From: Oscillospiraceae bacterium
GTDB lineage: Bacteria; Bacillota; Clostridia; Oscillospirales; Ruminococcaceae
Length of the DNA stretch: 47,297 bases
Direction: 5' to 3'
Assembly (NCBI GenBank): GCA_017460955.1
Contig: JAFTZY010000050.1
Coordinates: 1-47,297, forward strand
Shown one piece after another: positions 33,622 through 41,965 of this stretch. Both the position numbers and the translations under genes were made by a program. Each line of letters starts with the position of its first letter. Positions within the stretch are counted from its first letter, which is position 1. The notes under the pieces were generated by a model. The model was not told the origin of the DNA, searched no databases, and worked only from the letters and a program-made list of their open reading frames with translations.

Positions 33622-35970
33622 ATGAGCTTCTGGCAGAAGGATCGGTTTCTGATCCTGGACGGCGGCATGGGGACCATGCTGCAGGATGCGGGACTCCCCC
33701 CCGGCGGCGTGCCGGAAACATGGAATCTGGAGCATCCCGAGGTCATCACGGGCATCCACCGCGCCTATGTGGAGGCGGGTGCGCAGGTGGTCTATACGAA
33801 TACCTTTGGCTGCAACCGCCTGAAAATGGCCCGCACGGGCAGGACCGTGCAGGAGCTCACCGCGGCTGCCATTGCCTGTGCAAGGGCAGCGCAGCCGCAG
33901 TATGTCGCACTCGATCTGGGTCCCACGGGACAGCTCCTTGCCCCCACGGGGACATTGTCCTTTGAGGAATGCTACGATGTGTACAGGGAAATGATCGAGG
34001 CAGGACGGGATGCGGATCTGATCGTGCTGGAAACGATGTCGGATCTCTTAGAGGTGCGTGCCGGCGTTCTGGCCGCACGCGAGCACGGCGGCGGCAAGCC
34101 CATCCTTGTCACCATGAGCTTTGAGGAGAACGGCCGGACCTTCACCGGCTGTGAGATCTCCGCGATGGCCCTCACCCTCGAGGGACTGGGCGTGGATGCG
34201 GTTGGTGTGAACTGCTCACTCGGTCCGGAGGAGCTTTTGCCCATCGTGCGGGAGCTGTGCCGCTGGACGACACTTCCCGTCATCGTCAAGCCCAATGCAG
34301 GCCTTCCCGACCCCGTGACGGGGACCTACGGCGTGGGCCCGGAGCGCTTTGCGGATTGTATGGAGGCCTTTGCCGACATGGGCGCTGCCGTGTTCGGCGG
34401 GTGCTGCGGCACCACCCCGGCGCATATTCAGGCGCTTTGCAAAATGCTGCAAAAGCATACCCCCAAGGAGAGAGCTGTACACATACCGAGCGCGGTCTGT
34501 TCGGCAAGCCGGACAGTGACTGTTACGGAGCCGCGCATCATCGGTGAGCGCATCAATCCCACGGGCAAGAAGCGCTTTAAGCAGGCGCTCATGGAGCACG
34601 ACATGGACTACATCCTCGGGCAGGCCATTGCCCAGACCGAGGCCGGGGCGGACATCCTCGATGTGAATGTGGGACTGCCCCAGATCGACGAGCGCGAGAT
34701 GATGGAAAGCGCCGTGCGGGCCATCCAGAGCATCACCGATGTCCCCTTACAGCTCGATACCACCGACCCCCTCGCCCTCGAAGCGGGCCTTCGGATCTAC
34801 GACGGCAAGCCCATTGTCAATTCGGTCAACGGCGAGGAGGACTCCCTCTCCACCGTGCTGCCGCTCGTGAAGAAATACGGTGCCGCCGTCGTGGGGCTCA
34901 CCCTTGACAAGAACGGCATCCCGAAAACCGCGCAGGGGCGCTTTGAGATCGCACAGCGTATCCTTGCACGGGCGCTTTCCCTTGGCATCCGCCGGGAGGA
35001 TGTGTTCATCGACTGCCTGACGCTCACCGCCTCGGCCGAGCAGGAGGGCGTGATGGAAACGCTCACCGCTGTGCGCAGAGTCCGGGAAGAGCTCGGGCTG
35101 CATACGGTGCTGGGTGTCTCGAACATCTCCTTCGGACTGCCGAACCGGGAGCTCGTCACCCGCAATTTCCTGACCATGGCGCTCTATGCAGGACTCGATC
35201 TTCCGATCATCAACCCGAATACCGCGAGCATGACGGCCGCCGTGCGCACCTATAAGCTCCTTGCCAATTTCGACAAGGGCGCGGTGGAGTTCATCCGGCA
35301 CTACGGCGCGGAGGAGCCGGCTCAGACTGCCCCGGCAGCGGCAGCGGGCATGACCCTCAAGCAAGCCATCACGGCGGGTCTCAAATCCGAGGCCGCACAG
35401 CTCACCGAGGCGGGACTTGCAACGTGCGAGCCCATGGAGCTTGTGAATGCCGAGCTCATCCCGGCGCTCGATAAGGCGGGGGCTGAGTTTGAGACGGGCA
35501 AGATGTTCCTGCCGCAGCTTTTGTCGGCGGCAAGTGCGGCACAGGCGGCCTTCGAGGTCATCAAGGCACATCTGAGCGAGCACAGCGGGGAGACCGTCAG
35601 CCACGGCACCATTGTCCTGGCAACCGTCAAGGGCGATATCCACGACATCGGGAAGAACATCGTCAAGATCCTGCTGGAGAACTACGGCTATGAGGTCGTG
35701 GACCTGGGCAAGGATGTGCCGTATGAGGCGGTGGTCGAGGCCACCGAGCGCACGCATGCGCCCCTTGTGGGGCTCTCGGCGCTCATGACGACCACACTGC
35801 CGTCCATGGAGCGCACCATCGCCCTGCTCCATGAGCGCTGTCCGTGGTGTAAGACCGTGGTCGGCGGTGCGGTCCTCACGGCGGATTATGCCGCACGCAT
35901 CGGCGCGGATTTCTACGCCAAGGATGCCAAGGAAACAGTCGATGTGGCAAAGAAAATATTTGGCCGCTAA
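33622..35970 (+). CDS. metH: Cobalamin-dependent methionine synthase without activation domain
   Basis: Transfers a methyl group from methyl-THF to homocysteine; 782 residues. The homocysteine domain (about 1-290) has the Zn ligands C198 (GVNCSLG) and C260-C261 (GGCCGTT). The pterin-binding domain (about 300-560) has IIGERINPTGKKRF and DVNVGLPQID. The B12 domain has GDIHDIGKNI near 671, with the cobalt-binding His. It ends at the B12 domain, and the missing reactivation part is encoded just upstream with no gap. Confidence 0.96.
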   Translation: MSFWQKDRFLILDGGMGTMLQDAGLPPGGVPETWNLEHPEVITGIHRAYVEAGAQVVYTNTFGCNRLKMARTGRTVQELTAAAIACARAAQPQYVALDLGPTGQLLAPTGTLSFEECYDVYREMIEAGRDADLIVLETMSDLLEVRAGVLAAREHGGGKPILVTMSFEENGRTFTGCEISAMALTLEGLGVDAVGVNCSLGPEELLPIVRELCRWTTLPVIVKPNAGLPDPVTGTYGVGPERFADCMEAFADMGAAVFGGCCGTTPAHIQALCKMLQKHTPKERAVHIPSAVCSASRTVTVTEPRIIGERINPTGKKRFKQALMEHDMDYILGQAIAQTEAGADILDVNVGLPQIDEREMMESAVRAIQSITDVPLQLDTTDPLALEAGLRIYDGKPIVNSVNGEEDSLSTVLPLVKKYGAAVVGLTLDKNGIPKTAQGRFEIAQRILARALSLGIRREDVFIDCLTLTASAEQEGVMETLTAVRRVREELGLHTVLGVSNISFGLPNRELVTRNFLTMALYAGLDLPIINPNTASMTAAVRTYKLLANFDKGAVEFIRHYGAEEPAQTAPAAAAGMTLKQAITAGLKSEAAQLTEAGLATCEPMELVNAELIPALDKAGAEFETGKMFLPQLLSAASAAQAAFEVIKAHLSEHSGETVSHGTIVLATVKGDIHDIGKNIVKILLENYGYEVVDLGKDVPYEAVVEATERTHAPLVGLSALMTTTLPSMERTIALLHERCPWCKTVVGGAVLTADYAARIGADFYAKDAKETVDVAKKIFGR

Positions 35971-36009
35971 GGGCACTGTCCCGCGGCTTTTACCGAAAGG
36001 AGATACAGT

Positions 36010-38187
36010 ATGAAAAAATCCCATCTTCTCGCCCTGTGCATGGGCGCTGTCATGCTCACCGGCTGTGCAGGCGGCTCGGGCAGCAAGGCACCGGCCGATT
36101 ACAAGTGGAGCAATGTTGCCATCGGCGGCGGCGGCTATGTCACCGGCATGGTCTACAGCGAAGCGGAGGAAAACCTCATCTACGCCCGCACCGACATCGG
36201 CGGCGCCTACCGCTGGGTCGAGTCCGAGGGGCGCTGGGTCGCCATCACCGATCACTTAGGCTCCGACAACTGGAACCTTATCGGCATCGAGAGCATTGCG
36301 GCAGACCCCGTGGACGCGAATCGTGTGTATGCGCTGTGCGGCACCTATATGGGCACGAACGGCGCGATCCTCTCCTCCGAGGACTACGGCGAGAACTGGA
36401 CACAGGTCGATATGCCCTTTGACTGCGGTGCGAACAACCAGGGCCGCGGCACCGGCGAGCGCATCCAGGTCGATCCGAAGAAGAACAACGTCATCTACAC
36501 CGGCACCCGCAATGCGGGCCTGTGGCGCTCGGAGGACTACGGCAAGACCTGGGAGGAGGTCACCTCCTTCCCGACCAAGGGCAATTTCACGCAGGAGAGC
36601 ACGTCCATCGGCATCATGTGGGTGCAGTTCGACCCCACGAGCGAGGACATCTATGCGGGTGTGGCCTGCACGGACGGCAACTGCGTGTACCGCTCCTCCG
36701 ATGACGGCGCGACCTGGGAGGCACTGCCGACCAATCTCCCCGGCATGATCCCCGTGCATGCGGATTTCTCCTCGGACGGCACGCTCTATCTGTGCTATGC
36801 CGACTCCGCAGGCCCGAACGGCAGTACCGCCACGGGTGCGGTGTGCAAGTATGACGGGACGTCCTTCACCGACATCACCCCCCAGAACGACGACGGGCGC
36901 TACGGCGGCTTCAGCGGTGTGTCCGTGGATGCCAACGATCCGGATACCGTGGTGGTCAGCACCATGTTCTACTGGTCGGATCCGGGCGACTGCCTCTACC
37001 GCACCACCGACGGCGGCAAGACCTGGACGGGGCTGTTCGATGTGAAGAACAACACCAAGTCCTACACCATGGACGTCTCCCAGGCCGACTGGCTCACCTG
37101 GGGCCTGGAGGAGGCCAAGGTCGGCTGGTGGATCACCGATGTGAGCATCAATCCGTTCAACTCCGATGAGGTGATGTACGGCACCGGTGCGACCATCTAC
37201 TGCACCGAGAATATGACGGACCTCGGCACGGGGGAGGATGTCACCATCGCCTTTGCGGCCTACGGTCTCGAGGAGACGGCGGTGTTCCAGATGGTTTCCC
37301 CGAATTATCAGGACGGGCAGCCCCAGCTCTATTCGATCATGGGGGACCTGACGGGCTTTTCGCATCTTGACGTCACGGTCGGCCCGGACGATGCGCACTT
37401 CATGGGCAGCTCCTCCGGCGGCAATCCCACGGATCTCGATGCGGCCTTTGAAAATGCCAATGTCGCCGCCTACTGCATCCAGGACAAGCGCAGTCCCCTG
37501 TGGCTGACGACCGACGGCGGCAGCACATGGAATGCCGTGAACAATGTCCCCGAGATGGTCGAGGGAGGCAAGGTCTGCGTCAATGCCGACGGCACGACCC
37601 TGCTGTGGACCCCTGCCAATACGGGCAATTCCAACATCTATAAATACAGCATCAAGAAGGATAAGTGGTACTATGCCGAGGGCCTGGGCTACGGTGCCGA
37701 GGTCGCAGCCGACCGCGTGGATCCGTCCACCTTCTATGCCGCCTATAACGGCATGTTCTATGTCTCCCACGACAGCGGCAATACGTTCGAGTCCACCGGA
37801 CAGATGATCGCCGACAACTGCACCGTGCAGGCCGTGGTGGGCCATGAGGGGCATGTATGGCTGAGCTCCGGGTCGCTCGTGATGTATTCCGAGGACGGCG
37901 GGCAGAGCTTTACCTCCCTCAAGGACATCTCCTTCAAGGCCATCGGCTTCGGTGCGCCCGAGAAGGACGGCGGCTACCCGACGATCTATGCGATGGGCGA
38001 GGCAGGCGATCAGGGTGACGGCATCTACCGCTCGACCGACAAGGGCAGGACCTGGGTGCGCATCAACGACGAGCACCATCTCTTCGGCAACCTGACAAGC
38101 TATATCTCCGGTGACAGCCGGATCTTCGGCAGAGTGTACTTTGCGACCAACGGCCGCGGTATCGTGATGGGTGATGTCGCCGAGTGA
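36010..38187 (+). CDS. GH74 xyloglucanase-like lipoprotein
   Basis: A 725-residue enzyme predicted to cut xyloglucan outside the cell. The lipobox LTGC puts the lipidated Cys at residue 19, so it is anchored to the membrane surface. The mature start, YKWSNVAIGGGGYVTGMVYS, and YARTDIGGAYRW (D62) are GH74 hallmarks; a second candidate catalytic Asp is about D447 in MGDLTGFSH. Many sialidase-like blades (YRSSDDGATWE, YRTTDGGKTWT, YRSTDKGRTWV) indicate the tandem seven-bladed propellers. There is no dockerin or carbohydrate-binding module. It follows metH by 39 bases and overlaps the GH25 gene by one base. Confidence 0.88.
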   Translation: MKKSHLLALCMGAVMLTGCAGGSGSKAPADYKWSNVAIGGGGYVTGMVYSEAEENLIYARTDIGGAYRWVESEGRWVAITDHLGSDNWNLIGIESIAADPVDANRVYALCGTYMGTNGAILSSEDYGENWTQVDMPFDCGANNQGRGTGERIQVDPKKNNVIYTGTRNAGLWRSEDYGKTWEEVTSFPTKGNFTQESTSIGIMWVQFDPTSEDIYAGVACTDGNCVYRSSDDGATWEALPTNLPGMIPVHADFSSDGTLYLCYADSAGPNGSTATGAVCKYDGTSFTDITPQNDDGRYGGFSGVSVDANDPDTVVVSTMFYWSDPGDCLYRTTDGGKTWTGLFDVKNNTKSYTMDVSQADWLTWGLEEAKVGWWITDVSINPFNSDEVMYGTGATIYCTENMTDLGTGEDVTIAFAAYGLEETAVFQMVSPNYQDGQPQLYSIMGDLTGFSHLDVTVGPDDAHFMGSSSGGNPTDLDAAFENANVAAYCIQDKRSPLWLTTDGGSTWNAVNNVPEMVEGGKVCVNADGTTLLWTPANTGNSNIYKYSIKKDKWYYAEGLGYGAEVAADRVDPSTFYAAYNGMFYVSHDSGNTFESTGQMIADNCTVQAVVGHEGHVWLSSGSLVMYSEDGGQSFTSLKDISFKAIGFGAPEKDGGYPTIYAMGEAGDQGDGIYRSTDKGRTWVRINDEHHLFGNLTSYISGDSRIFGRVYFATNGRGIVMGDVAE

Positions 38188-38984
38188 TGAAGGGACGACG
38201 CATCGCCTACGGCAGGCTCCTTGCCTGTCTGGCACTGCTCGTGCTCCTCATCTGGGGCATCTGGTTTGCAGTGCGGCTCAAAAAGATCTACAGCGGCGAG
38301 ATCATCGCCAACATCCCCGACCCGGACAAATACCCCGTCATGGGGGTGGATGTGTCCCGGTACCAGGGGAACATCGACTGGCCGGTGCTGGCCTCGCAGG
38401 ACGTGTCCTTCGCCTTCATCAAGGCGACCGAGGGCAGCTCCCATGTCGATCCGTGCTTTGCGGAAAACTGGCAGGGCGCAGCCGGGGCGGGCGTGTACCG
38501 GGGGGCATACCATTTCTTCAGCTTTGAATCGAGCGGGGCGACCCAGGCGGAGAATTTCATCTCCGTTGTCGGCGAGCTGGACGGCGATCTGCCGCCGGTG
38601 GTGGACCTGGAATTCTACGGAGAGTATGCCGAGGATCCGCTGTCCAAAAAGGAGACACGCGCCATCCTTGACGAGCTGCTCGATACCCTGGAGGACCACT
38701 ACGGCACCCCGCCCATCATCTACACCACCACCCGCGCCTATTACAGCTACATCCTCGGCGGCGGCTACGGCCGGTACCCGCTGTGGATGCGGGACACCTA
38801 TATGGAGCCCATGGTGCGCTGGGAATTCTGGCAGTACTCCGACGAGGGAAGGCTCTCGGGCTATGACGGGGTACAGCATGACCAGACGGAAAATTTCATC
38901 GACCTGAATGTCTATCACGGGTCGCTGGAGGACCTGCAGGAGACCTATGCGCTGCCTGCCAAGGAGGAGGATACACCAACATGA
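38187..38984 (+). CDS. Membrane-anchored GH25 muramidase
   Basis: A 265-residue lysozyme-type glycoside hydrolase acting on peptidoglycan. One N-terminal membrane helix (about 11-29) anchors it outside. The GH25 barrel has GVDVSRYQGNIDW (D55), FAFIKATEGSSHVD, and VVDLEFYG with the catalytic pair D140 and E142; WEFWQYS closes it. The ATG shares a base with the GH74 stop (TGATG), and its own stop overlaps manA by four bases. A role in cell-wall turnover is more likely than defence, given the housekeeping context. Confidence 0.93.
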   Translation: MKGRRIAYGRLLACLALLVLLIWGIWFAVRLKKIYSGEIIANIPDPDKYPVMGVDVSRYQGNIDWPVLASQDVSFAFIKATEGSSHVDPCFAENWQGAAGAGVYRGAYHFFSFESSGATQAENFISVVGELDGDLPPVVDLEFYGEYAEDPLSKKETRAILDELLDTLEDHYGTPPIIYTTTRAYYSYILGGGYGRYPLWMRDTYMEPMVRWEFWQYSDEGRLSGYDGVQHDQTENFIDLNVYHGSLEDLQETYALPAKEEDTPT

Positions 38985-39925
38985 AGCCAATGGAACTGAA
39001 CGCACCGTGCAAGGATTATCTCTGGGGCGGCAACCGCCTGCGGGAGTTCGGCAAGGTGTCGGACAAGGACAAGATCGCCGAGAGCTGGGAGCTCTCGTGC
39101 CACCCGGACGGTGAGAGCATCATCGCGGGGGGCGAATTTGCCGGGATGACGCTCACGGCATTTCTGAAAGCGCACCCGGAGACGCTCGGGGCGCGTGCCG
39201 CACGCTTTGACCGCTTCCCGGTGCTCATCAAGCTCATCGATGCCAAGGACAATCTGTCCGTGCAGGTGCATCCGGACAACGAATATGCCCTGCGTGTCGA
39301 GGGCGAGTACGGCAAGACGGAGATGTGGTACATCGTCGATGCCGAGGAGGGCGCACAGCTCATCTACGGCTTTGCACGGGAGATCACGCGGGAGGAATTC
39401 CGCCGGGCCATCGAGGAGAACACACTGCTCGATGCGGTGCGGCAGGTGAGCGTGCATCCGGGGGATGTGTTCTTCATTCCCGCCGGGACGCTCCATGCCA
39501 TCGGCAGGGGGATCCTCATCGCCGAGGTGCAGCAGAATTCCAACACGACCTACCGTGTGTACGATTACGGCAGAGTCGGCGCGGACGGCAAGCCCAGAGC
39601 GCTGCATGTGGACAAGGCACTGGAGGTGACCGATCTCACCCCCATCCCCGACAGAGCACCCGCTCCCGTACAGCAGGAGGACGGCCATACCCGGCAGACG
39701 CTGGGAGTGTGCGACTATTTTGATGTGACAAAGCTTTGCGTCAAGACAAGGGCCGAGCTCCCGGCAGGGGATGCCTTCCGGCATCTGCTCGTGCTCGAGG
39801 GGGAAGGGACGCTTACCGGCGAGGGCGTGGAGATCGCACTTAAGGCCGGAACGAGCGTATTCCTCCCGGCGGATGCATCCTGCACGGTCGAGGGACACTG
39901 CACGGCGATCCTGACAACGGTATAA
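38981..39925 (+). CDS. manA: Mannose-6-phosphate isomerase, class I
   Basis: Interconverts mannose-6-phosphate and fructose-6-phosphate; 314 residues, the short Firmicutes type. The Zn ligands are visible in SVQVHPDNEYA, GKTEMWYI and PAGTLHAIG; LIAEVQQNSNTTYRVYDYGR is the family signature. The first codons overlap the GH25 stop (ATGA). Next to a hexokinase-like ROK gene, it suggests entry of hexoses released outside into glycolysis. Confidence 0.95.
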   Translation: MKPMELNAPCKDYLWGGNRLREFGKVSDKDKIAESWELSCHPDGESIIAGGEFAGMTLTAFLKAHPETLGARAARFDRFPVLIKLIDAKDNLSVQVHPDNEYALRVEGEYGKTEMWYIVDAEEGAQLIYGFAREITREEFRRAIEENTLLDAVRQVSVHPGDVFFIPAGTLHAIGRGILIAEVQQNSNTTYRVYDYGRVGADGKPRALHVDKALEVTDLTPIPDRAPAPVQQEDGHTRQTLGVCDYFDVTKLCVKTRAELPAGDAFRHLLVLEGEGTLTGEGVEIALKAGTSVFLPADASCTVEGHCTAILTTV

Positions 39926-39958
39926 CACTGCATTATGCAGTCAAATAGGAGGTAAACT

Positions 39959-40921
39959 ATGAAGTACTACATCGGCATCGACCTTGGCGGCACCAATATC
40001 GTGGCAGCCGTCGTGGACGAAAACTACAGCATCATCACCAAGGCCAGCACCAAGACGAACCGTCCGCGTCCGGCCGAGGCCATCGCGGATGACATGGCAG
40101 CCATGGCACTCAAGGCCGTGGAGGAGGCAGGGCTGACGCTCGACCAGATCGAATGGGTGGGCGTGGGCACTCCCGGACTTGCCAACAGCGAAACGGGCAT
40201 CATCGAGTACTCGAACAATCTCGGATTTGAGAACACCCCCATGGCCGAGTACATCCGCCGTCACATCGACAAGCCCGTTTACATTGAGAACGACGCCAAT
40301 GCGGCAGCCTACGGCGAATATGTGGCAGGTGCTGCAAGGGGCGCAAAGAATGCGGTGTGCATCACGCTCGGCACGGGTGTCGGCGGCGGCATCATCATTG
40401 ACGGCAAGATCTATGCCGGGTCCAATTTCGGCGGTGCCGAGATCGGCCATACGGTCATCCAGGTGGACGGCGCACCGTGCTCGTGCGGACGCAAGGGCTG
40501 CTTTGAGGCCTATTCCTCCGCAACGGGCCTCATCCGCATGACACGCGAGGCCATGGAGCAGGATGCATCCTCCAAGCTGCACACCGTCTCCGAGGAGCGC
40601 GGCGGCAAGGTCTCGGCAAGAACGGCCTTCGATGCGATGCGCCTGGGCGATGCGACGGCCAAGCGTGTGGTGGATGATTACATCAAGTACTTGGCGGCGG
40701 GCATTACGAACACCATCAACATTTTCCAGCCGGATGTGCTGTGCGTGGGCGGCGGTGTCTGCAATGAGGGTGACCCGCTCCTCGTGCCGATGAAGGCACT
40801 CGTGGAGAAGGAGGTCTACACCAGGAATTCTCCGAAGAACACGAAGATCGTGATCGCCGAGCTCGGCAATGATGCGGGACTCATCGGCGCGGCGTTCCTC
40901 GGGGCTGCGAAGGAAAAGTAA
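39959..40921 (+). CDS. glk: ROK-family glucokinase
   Basis: Phosphorylates glucose (or a related hexose) with ATP; 320 residues. YIGIDLGGTNIVAAVVDE is the phosphate-binding start, GTGVGGGIIIDGKIY the second ATP motif, and CSCGRKGCFEAYSS the ROK Zn-binding motif. No N-terminal DNA-binding domain is present, so it is a kinase and not a repressor. GGAGGTAAACT precedes the ATG. It is the last gene of the ung-led unit, with a terminator eight bases on. Confidence 0.92.
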   Translation: MKYYIGIDLGGTNIVAAVVDENYSIITKASTKTNRPRPAEAIADDMAAMALKAVEEAGLTLDQIEWVGVGTPGLANSETGIIEYSNNLGFENTPMAEYIRRHIDKPVYIENDANAAAYGEYVAGAARGAKNAVCITLGTGVGGGIIIDGKIYAGSNFGGAEIGHTVIQVDGAPCSCGRKGCFEAYSSATGLIRMTREAMEQDASSKLHTVSEERGGKVSARTAFDAMRLGDATAKRVVDDYIKYLAAGITNTINIFQPDVLCVGGGVCNEGDPLLVPMKALVEKEVYTRNSPKNTKIVIAELGNDAGLIGAAFLGAAKEK

Positions 40922-40928
40922 TAGGACA

Positions 40929-40961
40929 GCGGACGCTCCTGCAAGGGGGCGTCCGCTTTTT
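40929..40961 (+). terminator. Terminator after glk
   Basis: GCGGACGC and GCGTCCGC form an 8-bp stem with a 12-base loop, followed by five T. Confidence 0.9.
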
Positions 40962-40985
40962 AGAGGTGAGAGGTGAGAGGTTAGA
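40961..40985. repeat. Heptamer array, left border of the large palindrome
   Basis: On the minus strand CTAACCT, CTCACCT, CTCACCT, CTAAAA lie head to tail. This is the same unit as at 12838 and 41792, in the opposite orientation. Confidence 0.7.
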
Positions 40986-41000
40986 ATGCTTAGACTTGAT

Positions 41001-41616
41001 AGACCTCTTGTGGGGGCCTTCGGCCCCCGGACAGGCTCTGATGGAAGGGAGGACCCCTGCACCCACGACCAGAGGGGCGGCCTTGCCGCCGCCCCTCTGG
41101 ACTCCCCGGGCAGCAGAGGGCTGCGCCCTCTGCACTCTGCTTTAAAGCGTTCAGGGATAGCGAGTCCTTCGGTGCAAGGCTTCCACCCGGCCAAATTTCG
41201 TGCCACAATAAGACCTTGGCGCATTCTCCGGTGGGATGCATTCTAAACTTGTCAGCATAGTGCCAGGCGAACCAGGTGCGCTCTTTACAGGCGCTTGTGG
41301 GTGTGAGAAGGTCTTGCCTTTCCGCAAACCTCCCGCGCATACGCACTTTGTTCGCCTGGCACTGCGGTAACAAGTCAAGTATGCATTTCTCCGGAGAACG
41401 TGCTTAGGTTTTAGTAAAGTGCTGAATATGGCCACAAGAATGCCTGGTATCGAAGAACTGTTTCTCCCTACTCGCTTAAAAGCAGGAGTGCAGAGGGCGC
41501 AGCCCTCTGCTGCCCGGAGTCCAGAGGGGGTGGCAAGACCTCCTCTGGTCGGGGGTGGCGGGTGCTCCCGCCGAAAGTGGGCGCAGGAGGGGGCCGAAGG
41601 CCCCCACAAGAGACCT
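41001..41616. repeat. About 610-bp imperfect palindromic repeat element
   Basis: The two halves mirror each other about position 41310. A 24-base exact outer arm runs from 41005 to 41028 and from 41589 to 41612. A 30-base exact arm runs from 41108 to 41137 and from 41486 to 41515. A 14-base exact inner arm, AGTGCCAGGCGAAC, lies at 41259 with its complement at 41350. Smaller palindromes such as GCAGAGGGC/GCCCTCTGC lie inside each arm. I find no convincing coding frame. A rearranged relative is at 12265-12895. It could be a non-autonomous mobile element or a structured transcript. Confidence 0.8.
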
Positions 41617-41626
41617 GTCAAGTCTG

Positions 41627-41785
41627 ATACTAATCCCTAAAACAACTATAGACAATCTTTCGGCATAAATTTTGCCATACTGCGTCAGGAAACCTTGCCG
41701 GGCGTCAGCCCGCCTGCGGTTTCCTTCCTTGTCTGACAAAATTTCTGCTCGAAATCTTGTCTACAAACATTTTAGGAATTAGTAT
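41627..41785. repeat. 159-bp palindromic element with terminal inverted repeats
   Basis: The ends are ATACTAAT (41627) and ATTAGTAT (41785), continuing inward as TCCCTAAAA/TTTTAGGAA, TAGACAA/TTGTCTA and AAATTTTG/CAAAATTT. The centre has AGGAAACC (41687) opposite GGTTTCCT (41718). Symmetry is about 41706. It has no coding frame. It sits where the larger element's border would join its heptamer array, as if inserted there. Confidence 0.78.
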
Positions 41786-41791
41786 GAGTTT

Positions 41792-41824
41792 CTAACTTCT
41801 CACCTCCCACCTCTAACCTCTAAA
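41792..41824. repeat. Heptamer array, right border of the repeat cluster
   Basis: CTAACTT, CTCACCT, CCCACCT, CTAACCT and CTAAAG lie head to tail, matching the array at 12838-12869. Confidence 0.7.
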
Positions 41825-41853
41825 GGAATGCCCCCCGGAGGGCCATTCCTTTG
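41822..41853. other. Stem-loop between the repeat cluster and typA promoter
   Basis: AAAGGAATG pairs with CATTCCTTT around a C- and G-rich loop. No T-run follows, so a terminator role is doubtful. Confidence 0.5.
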
Positions 41854-41881
41854 TAGAAAACGTCATATTTTCCCGCAGGAC

Positions 41882-41910
41882 TTGCATTTTCCCCGGATCC
41901 GTGCTATACT
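41882..41910 (+). promoter_or_regulatory. typA promoter
   Basis: TTGCAT (41882-41887), 17 bases, TATACT (41905-41910) with an extended TGC. The spacer begins TTTCCCCGG. Confidence 0.8.
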
Positions 41911-41965
41911 AAAAAGGACAGACCCGACAAGGGACAACACACTACAGAGAAAAAGGATGAGAAAT

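Noticed and set aside
36256-38235. A 659-codon minus-strand frame opposite the GH74 gene
   Set aside because: Antisense shadow; GH74 motifs on the plus strand are decisive.
40961-41824. CRISPR array
   Set aside because: Repeats are inverted or heptameric; there are no direct repeats of 25-40 bases with regular unique spacers and no cas genes.
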